A stretch of DNA of 23,631 nucleotides from a virus, in the IMG/VR virus record IMGVR_UViG_3300040807_000333, positions 1 through 23,631 of that record; one strand, 5' to 3'. The notes below the pieces were generated by a model. That model was not told the DNA's origin, made no database searches, and saw nothing but the letters and a program-made list of their open reading frames with translations. The first letter of the stretch is position 1; each line of letters starts with the position of its first letter. Shown in pieces: positions 14,571 to 23,294 of the stretch. Position numbers and translations under genes: made by a program.

Positions 14571-17500
14571 TGTATCAAGACTTTTATGAAGAAGATACAA
14601 AAGCAAAAGATAATAGTCCATTTACTGCTGAGCATAAAAAGATGCTAGCAGATGATGAGGCTAGATTTGCTAACTTTCCTGTTAAATTGGAAGAAGAACC
14701 AGCGGCTACACCACAAGCTGCTGAGCCTACTCAAGTTCAACCTGAAGAACCAAAGGAACAAAGTTTCCCTTGGGAAGCAGGTTATGATGCAGGAGATGCT
14801 GCACGTAACTTTGCTGAAGTAACACTTGCTGCTCCTACTGCTCTTGTTGACTTTGGCACTGATGTTCTTAATATGATTCCAGGGGTTGATATTCCTGAAA
14901 TTCCTGAGTTTAAGAATGAAGTAGTCCAAGGTGGTCGTGAGCTAGCTTCTATTATCCTGCCTAACTTTATTGGTGTTGGTGCAGCTACTAGGGGCATCCA
15001 AGCTCTGATGAAAGGTTCTCAGTTTGTTAGTAAAGCTGCAAAACTGGGTGCTACACAAAAGACTATTGTTAAACTCACTGGTGAAGCTGCATTGGCAGCG
15101 GGTGTCGGTGCTGGTGTTGATGCTATTAGTCGGACTAGCGAAGATCACAACGCTCTTGGTCAGCTCAAGGAAATGTTTCCACAGCACATGCAGTGGATTC
15201 CTGATAACATCGCTACCTTAAGTTCTGATGATTCTAACACTAAACGTGTTAAGAATGTTCTTGAAGGTATTGGTTTAGGTTTGTTTGCTGACCTACTGCT
15301 TGGTGCTGGCAAAGTCTTCAGGTCTGCAGCCAGGGTTCGTAAGTACGTCCCAGAAAATGAGATGGCAGAACCGTGGAAAGATATTGAAAAGATTCAACCC
15401 GGTACCGCAGAAGAAGCCGTTATTAACTCAGCTAATGCCCGTGAAAAGACCTTAGATGAGCTTGGTGCTGTTAATGCCTACATCAAAAACATGGATGATG
15501 ACCTAGACACTCCTGTGTTTGGTGCTGAAGATGTGTTTAATCTTGATGAATCTGGTGTACGTTCTGCCGACAACGCTGGTGTTCTCGGTGCTGCAGTTGA
15601 CCAAGTTGCTGCTACTAAGAACCTTGAGGGTCCTTATAGCCGTCTTGGTTCTGTTGCAACTGAAGGTGCCATTAAGTATGGTTTGAATGCAGGAGAGATG
15701 ACTAAGCGTACCTTGGTCAAAGCTATTGCAGATCAAATCAAAAAAGGTGGTAAGTACAGCGCAGAACTTGCTAGTGGACGTAAAGTAACCTTTGAAGAGA
15801 TTGATGAGGCTGGTACTCGTCTGTCTGAAATCATGATGGATCCTCGTATGGATCCTGGGTTCCTTAAAGCCACACTTGATGAGTTCAAGGACGAGTACAA
15901 TAAGCTTGGTGAAAAAGTTCAAGCTTTAGGTGACGTTGGTTACAACGCTGCCATGAAAACGATTAAGGGCTTGTTAGATGAATATCTAAACATGGATACG
16001 ATTAAGGCACAAGCTTATATGACTACTTCTATGGGTGGTCAAATTGCTGACTTGGCTGAAGGTGCTCGCCTTATGGAAGGCACTGATGCTGTTGCTCGTG
16101 CTCAAGAACAGATCCTTGATCGTGTTGAATATTTGATGGTTGAAAAAGGTTTGGCTGCTCACCTCAAAGGTCAATCGCTTAACTTCCTTAATACTTGGAA
16201 GCGTATGCGTAATGATCCTAAAGGATTGAAGGCTGCTGCTCAAGCGACTAAAGATGCTACTGATGAGCGTCTTGCACAAATCGTTGACAGTGCTAAAACC
16301 TTTAGGCAGTCCATGACTACCATTTCTAAAGAACGTCCTGAGTTCTTGTCTCCGCTTACCCATGCGTATGAGTACACTGATGGAGACATCAATACTCTGG
16401 CTAAACTGCATGAGTTTGCAAGCCAAAGCTTGGATCGTATTGATAAAGCATTCTACGATAACAAACCTGAGATTCCTAACCAAATTGTTCAAGGTGCTTG
16501 GGCAAACATCTATAACTCTGTGTTGACCAGTTTCGGTACCCCATTACGTGCTGCTCTGGGTAACTCTGTGTTGATGTTGACTAAACCTATTTCTGTGTTT
16601 GCTGGTGCTGCAACTTTTGGAGACACCAAAACATTGCAACGTGGTTGGTATCAATACTCTGCCTTTATGGATACGTTCCAAAAGGGATTCAAGCACATGG
16701 GTGATGTCTTTAAAAAAGCATCAACTGATCCTAACTCTGTTGGGTACATCATGCGTGATGACCTTGTGCTGAAGAACGAGCAGACTATGGAAACTCTTCG
16801 TGAGTATGCCTTGGCTGCTGAGAAAGGCGGTGAGTCTGGACCTTTGGCTTTGTATCACATGGCTGAAACCCTACAGGACATTGGTAATAACCCTGTTCTT
16901 AGGTTTGGTGCTAACGCCATGACAGCTCTTGACGGTTTTACCCGTGCTGTTGTAGCTAACGCAGAAGCTCGTGGTCGTGCCTTTGATCAATTCCAAAAGA
17001 GCGGTAAGACACTGACTGGTGATGAACTGAAGCGTATTTCGGACAATCTTTACAATGATATGTTCGACGCTACTGGCATGATTACTGATGAAGCAGTTGA
17101 ATACGCAAGCCGTGAGATTGCTTTGAACCTTGATAATCCTGCTGTTAAATCTATTAGCAGTTTTATTGAACGTAATAAGTTTATGAAACCCTTCCTGATG
17201 TTCCCGAGAACGTCAGCAAACATGATTACGATGACTAACAAGTTTAGTCCGATTTCATTGTTCTTGGAGGATTACAATAAACTGGCACTGCCTGGTCAAC
17301 GTTTTACTGCTGATGAAATCGAACGTATTTTAAAAAGCAAAGGTCTTCCTGTAACTCAAGAAGCGTTTAATAACCTTCGTGCTGAAATTCGTGGACGTAA
17401 GGCTATCGGCACGGCAACCATTATGGGTGCTGCTTGGTTGTTCATGAATGATCGTCTGCATGGTAATGGTCACTTTGACAAAGAACGTCAACGTGTTCGT

Positions 17501-18439
17501 CGTCAGCTTAACTGGCAACCTCGCAGCTACAAAGGTTGGGACGGTAACTGGTACAGCTATGACGGTCTTGGACCTATGGCTGATTTCTTGGCATTGACTG
17601 CCGACATGATGGATAACTTCGATTCTGTCGCTGACAATGATCTGGAAACTAGCCTCAATAAGATGGGATTCCTGCTGGCTGCTAACTTGACTAACAAGTC
17701 AATGCTTGCCGGTTTGGAGCCGATGAACGATGTGTTGACTGGTAACCCTGCAGCTATGAGCCGTTGGGCAGCTAGTTTTGCAAGTTCGTTGGTACCTTTG
17801 TCTGGTTTCCGTAATGAGCTGGGTAAAGTTATTGCTCCTCAACTTCGTGAGCTTGATCAAGACTTTTTCCAACTGCTGCGTAACCGTAACAAGTATTTGG
17901 ATGTTGTGGATCCCAAAGGTGCACTTCCCAATGCTTATGACTGGATTGACGGTGAACCCATTGGTTTTGCTGAAAACTTCTTCACTAGAGGTTGGAACGC
18001 TATTATGCCAATGAAAGTGTCTGATAGCATTACACCTGAACGTCAATTCTTGATTGATATTGAGTTTGATTCACGTCCTACTTTCCAGACTAATGGTAAG
18101 GGTATTAAATATACGCCTAAAGAACGGTCTGAATTGTTTAGTGAGATGGGCAGACAAAAATACTTTAAGAGAGAAGTTCAGCGTATTATGAAGTCTAATC
18201 CTGCTAAAGAATGGCGTAAAGCTCTTAATGAACAGCGTCAAAGCGGTCGTCCTGTTAAAGCTGAGCTTTGGGATGATGTGTACAACCAGCTGGATCGTGC
18301 TCTTCGTGGTGCTAAAAAGATGGCAGAAATTCAGCTTAGTAATTATCAAGAGATTCGTCGTCGTCAATTTGAAACTAGAGCTGGTGAAGTACAACAGCGT
18401 CGTGGTGAGGCACCTACCTTCCCACTTACTAACAAATAA
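14570..18439 (+). CDS. Internal virion protein, T7 gp16-like, lacking an N-terminal transglycosylase
   Basis: The product has 1289 residues (T7 gp16 has 1318). The first 80 residues are acidic and Pro/Glu/Gln-rich (EEEPAATPQAAEPTQVQPEE) and look disordered. They are followed by Ala/Gly-rich hydrophobic stretches (GEAALAAGVGAGVDAI; GIGLGLFADLLLGAGKV) and a long helical body. A conserved-looking central block contains LRFGANAMTALDGFTRAVVA and FLMFPRTSANMITMTNKFSP. In T7, gp16 is the largest ejected core protein and leads DNA into the cell. The Glu-Ser soluble lytic transglycosylase domain of T7 gp16 is not visible here. The start is set by AGGAGG; the stop of the upstream gene overlaps it (TGATG). 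Confidence 0.87.
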   Translation: MYQDFYEEDTKAKDNSPFTAEHKKMLADDEARFANFPVKLEEEPAATPQAAEPTQVQPEEPKEQSFPWEAGYDAGDAARNFAEVTLAAPTALVDFGTDVLNMIPGVDIPEIPEFKNEVVQGGRELASIILPNFIGVGAATRGIQALMKGSQFVSKAAKLGATQKTIVKLTGEAALAAGVGAGVDAISRTSEDHNALGQLKEMFPQHMQWIPDNIATLSSDDSNTKRVKNVLEGIGLGLFADLLLGAGKVFRSAARVRKYVPENEMAEPWKDIEKIQPGTAEEAVINSANAREKTLDELGAVNAYIKNMDDDLDTPVFGAEDVFNLDESGVRSADNAGVLGAAVDQVAATKNLEGPYSRLGSVATEGAIKYGLNAGEMTKRTLVKAIADQIKKGGKYSAELASGRKVTFEEIDEAGTRLSEIMMDPRMDPGFLKATLDEFKDEYNKLGEKVQALGDVGYNAAMKTIKGLLDEYLNMDTIKAQAYMTTSMGGQIADLAEGARLMEGTDAVARAQEQILDRVEYLMVEKGLAAHLKGQSLNFLNTWKRMRNDPKGLKAAAQATKDATDERLAQIVDSAKTFRQSMTTISKERPEFLSPLTHAYEYTDGDINTLAKLHEFASQSLDRIDKAFYDNKPEIPNQIVQGAWANIYNSVLTSFGTPLRAALGNSVLMLTKPISVFAGAATFGDTKTLQRGWYQYSAFMDTFQKGFKHMGDVFKKASTDPNSVGYIMRDDLVLKNEQTMETLREYALAAEKGGESGPLALYHMAETLQDIGNNPVLRFGANAMTALDGFTRAVVANAEARGRAFDQFQKSGKTLTGDELKRISDNLYNDMFDATGMITDEAVEYASREIALNLDNPAVKSISSFIERNKFMKPFLMFPRTSANMITMTNKFSPISLFLEDYNKLALPGQRFTADEIERILKSKGLPVTQEAFNNLRAEIRGRKAIGTATIMGAAWLFMNDRLHGNGHFDKERQRVRRQLNWQPRSYKGWDGNWYSYDGLGPMADFLALTADMMDNFDSVADNDLETSLNKMGFLLAANLTNKSMLAGLEPMNDVLTGNPAAMSRWAASFASSLVPLSGFRNELGKVIAPQLRELDQDFFQLLRNRNKYLDVVDPKGALPNAYDWIDGEPIGFAENFFTRGWNAIMPMKVSDSITPERQFLIDIEFDSRPTFQTNGKGIKYTPKERSELFSEMGRQKYFKREVQRIMKSNPAKEWRKALNEQRQSGRPVKAELWDDVYNQLDRALRGAKKMAEIQLSNYQEIRRRQFETRAGEVQQRRGEAPTFPLTNK

Positions 18440-18467
18440 TCCACCCATTCCTTTTTGTTAAAGCGTA

Positions 18468-21347
18468 ATGGCAACTACACAAAACACATACACTGGAGAT
18501 AACTCAACTGTTAGTTACTCCTTTACATTTCCATATCTTGAAGAGACGGACATTAAGGTAAGCCTTGATGGAGTCGTTACAACTGCATATACCCTGTCTA
18601 ACGCTACAACGGTTACCTTTAATACGGCTCCTGGTTCTGGAGTTGCTATTCGTATTTATCGGGACACAAACAACGATGCACTGGCGGCGACCTTCTTTGC
18701 GGGTTCCGCTATTCGTGCACAGGATTTGAATGATGACTTCCTGCAGAACGCTTATGTTACTCAGGAAGTTAAGAATCGGTATCTTGATAAAAATACTGGT
18801 GGTACGGTCACTGGTGACGTAACTATTACTGGTGACTTTGATGTCACTGGTGATACTGATCTTACTGGTGCATTTGATGTCACTGGTGCTAGCAGCTTTA
18901 CTGGTAACGTCGGTATTACAGGCACCCTTGACATGAATGCCAACCGCATTCTTGATGTCGGGACTCCTACCGCTGGTACTGATGCTACCAACAAAACTTA
19001 TGTTGATGCTTACATCCTAACTGTTTACCAAGGACCACAAGCTTCTGATCCTACTACCCGTTCTGGTGGTTCAGCTTTGCAAGAGGGTGACCTTTACTTT
19101 AATACCGTTGAGGATGTCCTTAAGGCTTACACTGGCACTGAATGGGTTGTTTCAGCTTCGGCTGGACAGATTATTCGCTGGCGTAAAACCGCTGCTGGTG
19201 GTGAGACTAGCCTGAGTGGTAACGATGATGGTGGTTCGTCACTGTCTTACGTTGTCGGTAATGAACAAGTCTTCCTGAACGGTGTTCTACAGCAACGTGG
19301 TGTTGATTATACCGCTTCTACTGGTACTAGCATCACTGGTCTTACTGCATTGACTGCTGGTGACATTGTTGAACTTCATGCTGTTCAAGGCTATACCTCT
19401 GGTATTGTTTCGGATGGGTCGATCACTTCGGCTAAGATTGCTAACGATACCATTGTTAATGAGGATATAAACAGCTCTGCTGCTATTGCGTACAGCAAAC
19501 TTAACCTTACTGGTAGTGTTGATAACGATGATGTTGCTACCAGTGCTAGCATCGTTGCTACTAAACTGAGCTTTACTCAATCTGGTACTGGCGCTACTGC
19601 TAGAACTATTGACAGCAAGTTAAAGGATGTTGTCTCCGTTAAGGACTTTGGTGCGGTTGGAGACGGTACTACTAATGATACGGCAGCTATTCAGGCGGCT
19701 ATTGATGCAACTCCAGATGGAGGAACTCTTGTATTTCCTCCTGGAACCTATGCGTTGACTGAAACTGCAACAACTGGTAATGCCGTTATTCTTAGTGAAA
19801 CTGGCACAGCGGCTGATGCTCCAGACTTCGTTATTTTGCAGCTTGTTGAACGGCATAATATCAAGATTAGTGGTTACGGTGCAACTCTAACTTTTGATAG
19901 AGGTTATGTACTGTTCTTGCTGCTTTGCGAAACTATCTTTATTGAAGGACTAAGTTTCGTCTGCAATAATGATCCTCACAGCACTGGATTCACGCCACCG
20001 GCCAACTGGGAAACAGCAGCAGTTCAAGTCCATTATTCAATGGATTGTCACGTTAACAGCTGTACTGTTAAACAAGTTCATCGCGGATTAGATTTTAGAC
20101 GTACTGCTGAGTGTTCTGCTACCAATAATAAAATCTCCAAAAACAATTACATAGGAATTGCTTCTTATGGTGATTTCTTTCAACCAGCTGGTTGGACTGG
20201 AGATTCACTGGTTTCTAGGTTTACTTCTCCTGGTCACAGCACTGATTCAGGTATTTTGATTGATAATAACCTTGTTAGTGACTATAAATATTTTGGACTT
20301 TATTCTAACGGTCCAGCAATGTTTAGCAATAACCGAGTTGATCATCCTATTGAAAGTGGTGCAACTCCTGGTCCTGGTGTTGGTGGTCTTGGTGGTATTA
20401 CATCCTCCTCTGGTAAAACTACTATCATAGGAAACAGATTCTTTGCACCACTATTAACTGATATTAGGGATGATACCCGTAAATACACTGCTATTAGCTT
20501 AAAACTTGAAGATGTTGCTAGTGGAGCTACCGCTGATAATGTTATTATTAGTAATAACTGGATTGATGGCTGCTCGTCTGGTATCTCTGCTACTGAAACT
20601 GCTAATTGCACTATCACAAGTAACCTAGTCACTAACTACACAGCCAATGCTATTAACCTGATTGGCAACTCTGGTATTGGTTCAAACATTTTCAACACTA
20701 TTGTTACTGATAACATTATTGGTACGGTTGATCCTTCAACAACGGTTGCTCCAACGACTTATAACATGGTTGGTGGTATTGTTACCAGTGTAAGCAGTTC
20801 GGGATATTTTATCAATAAACTTGTCATTACTAATAACGTTTTTAATCGTAATTACGATGACATTACAGATGGTACTGCTTTGACAAATCACCAGTACGCA
20901 ATTTTTGTTGTTAGTACAGATGCTACTGGTGAATTAGTCATTCAAACCAATAAACTTGTTGAAGCCAGCGATGGTTTAGTTTATGCTCCTAATAATTCTG
21001 TTTGGGAGGCTACTTTTAACGGTGTGCAGTTTGTTACTGGTAACCATACTATAACCGAAGGCCACCAAGATCAAACTATTGTTTGTGATGTTTCAGCTAA
21101 TGCAACCATTTCTACACCAGCTAAAACAGTGCCAGGAACAAAAATAACTATTATTAACCGCAGTACTTATAATGTAACGTTTGATCCTCCGGTTGGTTCA
21201 ACCATCAGCGGTTCGGGTTCTTTGCGGTTAGCTAGTTATGGTTCTGTAACGCTGGTCTTGCTGACTATGGGTATTAATGGTACAAGTCAAACCTGGGATA
21301 TTACTGGATCAGACACCACTCGTGGCGGTACACTTACCCTTATCTAA
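18468..21347 (+). CDS. Tail fibre with T7 gp17-type N-terminus and beta-helix (pectate-lyase-like) domain
   Basis: The product has 959 residues. Residues 1-110 match the T7 tail-fibre virion-attachment domain: YTGDNSTVSYSFTFPYLEET, then AIRAQDLNDDFLQNAYVTQE. Residues about 109-153 are a Thr-Gly repeat stalk. A collar-like region follows, then from about residue 385 VVSVKDFGAVGDGTTNDTAA starts a right-handed beta-helix of the pectate-lyase/tailspike kind, rich in Asn and Gly turns to about residue 870, and a small C-terminal beta domain ending in DTTRGGTLTLI. It recognises the host surface and may cleave polysaccharide; no catalytic residues can be assigned by eye. The Ile-Gln-Ala-Ala-Ile-Asp stretch is duplicated in the next gene. 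Confidence 0.92.
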   Translation: MATTQNTYTGDNSTVSYSFTFPYLEETDIKVSLDGVVTTAYTLSNATTVTFNTAPGSGVAIRIYRDTNNDALAATFFAGSAIRAQDLNDDFLQNAYVTQEVKNRYLDKNTGGTVTGDVTITGDFDVTGDTDLTGAFDVTGASSFTGNVGITGTLDMNANRILDVGTPTAGTDATNKTYVDAYILTVYQGPQASDPTTRSGGSALQEGDLYFNTVEDVLKAYTGTEWVVSASAGQIIRWRKTAAGGETSLSGNDDGGSSLSYVVGNEQVFLNGVLQQRGVDYTASTGTSITGLTALTAGDIVELHAVQGYTSGIVSDGSITSAKIANDTIVNEDINSSAAIAYSKLNLTGSVDNDDVATSASIVATKLSFTQSGTGATARTIDSKLKDVVSVKDFGAVGDGTTNDTAAIQAAIDATPDGGTLVFPPGTYALTETATTGNAVILSETGTAADAPDFVILQLVERHNIKISGYGATLTFDRGYVLFLLLCETIFIEGLSFVCNNDPHSTGFTPPANWETAAVQVHYSMDCHVNSCTVKQVHRGLDFRRTAECSATNNKISKNNYIGIASYGDFFQPAGWTGDSLVSRFTSPGHSTDSGILIDNNLVSDYKYFGLYSNGPAMFSNNRVDHPIESGATPGPGVGGLGGITSSSGKTTIIGNRFFAPLLTDIRDDTRKYTAISLKLEDVASGATADNVIISNNWIDGCSSGISATETANCTITSNLVTNYTANAINLIGNSGIGSNIFNTIVTDNIIGTVDPSTTVAPTTYNMVGGIVTSVSSSGYFINKLVITNNVFNRNYDDITDGTALTNHQYAIFVVSTDATGELVIQTNKLVEASDGLVYAPNNSVWEATFNGVQFVTGNHTITEGHQDQTIVCDVSANATISTPAKTVPGTKITIINRSTYNVTFDPPVGSTISGSGSLRLASYGSVTLVLLTMGINGTSQTWDITGSDTTRGGTLTLI
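18793..18928 (+). repeat. Thr-Gly tandem repeat encoding the fibre stalk
   Basis: Degenerate in-frame units built on ACTGGT (Thr-Gly) recur every 6-8 codons: TGGTVTGDVTITGDFDVTGD, then TDLTGAFDVTGASSFTG. GATGTCACTGGTG occurs twice exactly. Such short beta repeats form triple-stranded stalks in phage fibres. Repeat number could vary between strains. Confidence 0.75.
19680..19708 (+). repeat. 29-bp perfect direct repeat, copy 1 (in the first fibre gene)
   Basis: The stretch starting ACGGCAGCTATTCAGGCGG and ending ATTGATGC is identical to 21498-21526 in the second fibre gene. It encodes the start of the beta-helix domain (TAAIQAAIDA). Identity at the DNA level in otherwise divergent genes suggests recent module exchange or selection for recombination. 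Confidence 0.95.
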
Positions 21348-21350
21348 CCT

Positions 21351-21378
21351 ATGACTAAAACACGCGACTTAGCCGACC
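21351..21378 (+). repeat. 28-bp direct repeat, copy 1: start of the second fibre gene
   Basis: The stretch starting ATGACTAAAACACGCGACTT and ending AGCCGACC recurs exactly at 23081-23108; with the preceding CT the identity is 30 bases. It flanks the whole second fibre gene, as expected after duplication and loss, or swapping, of a fibre module. Confidence 0.97.
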
Positions 21379-23072
21379 TGGGTGGAGGTTTCATCCAGGC
21401 CGGTACTGGTGCTGTGCAGCGCACCGTTGAATCAAAGCTGCAAGATGTGGTGAGCGTTAAAGACTTCGGAGCTGTTGGTGACGGGGTTGCTGATGACACG
21501 GCAGCTATTCAGGCGGCTATTGATGCTTCCACTGCTGTGTACGTACCTGCCGGAAATTATGCAATAAGCACTCCTTTAATAGTCCCAGCAAACAAAACTA
21601 TCTTCGGAGAAGGTGTAATTCAAGCGGAAAGTGGTTACACTTCTAACTATCTGATGGTTGTCGGTGCAGAATCTACTATCCGTTGTCTTTCGTTTGATGG
21701 TACTAACATGCCATCTCCAACTGGAGCATGGACTGGAGCAGGTGTAGGAACAGCACGAGCTCCGGTAGGGTCTGCTGTCTTTGTTAATGGCAGCTCCGGT
21801 AGCGTAGTTGTAAACGTAACTCTTGATGGATTAACATTCTCCAACTTTAGTAGTGGACCAGTTTGCGCTTTTTATGCTGACTATTTTCAGATTAAAAACT
21901 GTAAAGCTGCTACCGTGCAGACCTATACTTCCAATGAGACAAATGCTGTATATCATGTAGATAACAGCGTTTCACCTAGTTATGTCAATTGCTCAATAAA
22001 TGGGTTTAATTGGAAAGGTTTTTATTTTGCCTATGCAACACAAGGTAAAATGCTCAACTGTTCGGCAACAGGTGGAGTTGCTGGACATGCAGCACACTAT
22101 GTAACCTATGGTACTGGCAATACTCTTTCGGCATGTTCGCAGACAGGAGGTTTTGGGTTTAAGGGTACCAACACGCAAGATTTAATTGTTGATGGGTATC
22201 TTAGCCGCAATTCCAGTGGATCAGGTCTTTTTGCATATTGCTCAAAAAACGTCGTATTTAGCAACTGCATTGTCAAACAGCCTGCTGCTGGAGGTATTTA
22301 TGTAACCGCCGATAGTTCTTACGGTCCCTGCCAAAATATTTTGGTATCTGGCTGCGAAGTTATCTATGAAACAGCAGCAACTGGAGTCAACGAAATTGGT
22401 ATCTACATCAGCGGTGACGCCACTTATGGCATTGAAGATGTAACGATCATTGGTTGTAAGTTCTGGCAACCATTCTTCGGTATTCGTGTCTTGAATACAG
22501 CTTCTGCTATAATTTCTAAAATAAACATTATTAACAGTACGTTTTACCGTCCAATTCAGTACGCCATTCTTGCCTACGTCAAATCAGTTTTTATTTCCGA
22601 TTGCAACTTTGATTTAAATACCTTATTCCCGTGTGGATACCTTGTATCACAAACTTCCGTAAATGGTGATGAATTAGTAATTACTAACAATCGTTCATTT
22701 ACTTCATCCGGCTCCGGTGTTCACTGGGATGTTGCCACTGGCTCGGGTGCTGGTAGCTGCGTATTTTCTAGCATTGCGTTTTCAAATAACATCGCTAACG
22801 GAGGAAACGAGTTTATCAAAATTGCCGGAAACAATGCAGCAACTGACGTGGTAAACAACATTACTTTGACGGGCAATGTCGGTAACAACTTGGGTGCAGC
22901 TGATGTAATTATAATTACTGCAAACGCTACTACGACTATTAACTGCACGACGTTGACAGGAAATGTTCTATCTACTGGAACAAATCGCAAAAACATTAAA
23001 GTAGTTAATTCATCAAATGTAACTAATAAAGTTGATTCTGGGAATAATGTTAATGCTGTTACTTACGCTTAA
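21351..23072 (+). CDS. Second tail fibre / tailspike-like beta-helix protein
   Basis: The product has 573 residues and no T7-type attachment domain. Its first 40 residues (MTKTRDLADLGGGFIQAGTG, then AVQRTVESKLQDVVSVKDFG) run straight into the pectate-lyase-like entry motif AVGDGVADDTAAIQAAIDA. A right-handed beta-helix with many Asn, Gly and Cys follows, ending in NNVNAVTYA. It likely associates with the preceding fibre or the tail to give a second host-surface specificity; this is inference. Cys is more frequent than in neighbouring genes, which may hint at a different origin. The gene starts 3 bases after the first fibre gene ends, and its first 28 bases recur directly after its own stop. 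Confidence 0.85.
   Translation: MTKTRDLADLGGGFIQAGTGAVQRTVESKLQDVVSVKDFGAVGDGVADDTAAIQAAIDASTAVYVPAGNYAISTPLIVPANKTIFGEGVIQAESGYTSNYLMVVGAESTIRCLSFDGTNMPSPTGAWTGAGVGTARAPVGSAVFVNGSSGSVVVNVTLDGLTFSNFSSGPVCAFYADYFQIKNCKAATVQTYTSNETNAVYHVDNSVSPSYVNCSINGFNWKGFYFAYATQGKMLNCSATGGVAGHAAHYVTYGTGNTLSACSQTGGFGFKGTNTQDLIVDGYLSRNSSGSGLFAYCSKNVVFSNCIVKQPAAGGIYVTADSSYGPCQNILVSGCEVIYETAATGVNEIGIYISGDATYGIEDVTIIGCKFWQPFFGIRVLNTASAIISKINIINSTFYRPIQYAILAYVKSVFISDCNFDLNTLFPCGYLVSQTSVNGDELVITNNRSFTSSGSGVHWDVATGSGAGSCVFSSIAFSNNIANGGNEFIKIAGNNAATDVVNNITLTGNVGNNLGAADVIIITANATTTINCTTLTGNVLSTGTNRKNIKVVNSSNVTNKVDSGNNVNAVTYA
21498..21526 (+). repeat. 29-bp perfect direct repeat, copy 2 (in the second fibre gene)
   Basis: Identical to 19680-19708 in the first fibre gene. 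It encodes the same beta-helix entry motif in the same reading frame. Confidence 0.95.
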
Positions 23073-23080
23073 TTGGATCT

Positions 23081-23113
23081 ATGACTAAAACACGCGACTT
23101 AGCCGACCACTAA
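23081..23113 (+). pseudogene. Truncated remnant of a duplicated tail-fibre gene start
   Basis: ATG at 23081 begins the same 28 bases as the second fibre gene but meets a stop after ten residues (MTKTRDLADH). It lies 8 bases after the stop of the intact gene. The simplest reading is the scar of a tandem fibre gene lost by deletion, or of cassette replacement by recombination at the conserved gene start. It is probably not functional. Confidence 0.85.
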
Positions 23114-23135
23114 ACCCTTTACCCCTTTTAGAACA

Positions 23136-23294
23136 ATGATCGCACTTATCCGTCCTATCCTTTTCTCCTTTCTTAACAGCGAGAAAGTAAAGCGCCTTAT
23201 TGTTGATCTGCTCCGTAAACTTGCTGAGCAAACCGACAACTCTGTCGATGACCAAGCTGTTGATTTCATCGAGCGTGGTCTCTTCGGCGGCTGA
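23136..23294 (+). CDS. Small hypothetical protein (52 aa) after the fibre genes
   Basis: The product starts MIALIRPILFSFLNSEKVKR with a hydrophobic N-terminal segment (residues 1-13). A basic/hydrophobic helix (LIVDLLRKLAEQTDN) and an acidic end (DDQAVDFIERGLFGG) follow. In T7 the holin gene 17.5 sits just after the fibre gene, and a short hydrophobic helix would allow a membrane role. The segment is short for a holin, so I leave the function open. I have the impression this is a common cyanophage gene. Its stop overlaps the next ATG (TGATG). Confidence 0.75.
   Translation: MIALIRPILFSFLNSEKVKRLIVDLLRKLAEQTDNSVDDQAVDFIERGLFGG

Noticed and set aside
18793-18928. CRISPR-like or regulatory tandem repeat
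   Set aside because: The units are degenerate, in frame and encode a Thr-Gly fibre stalk; there are no uniform repeats with unique spacers.
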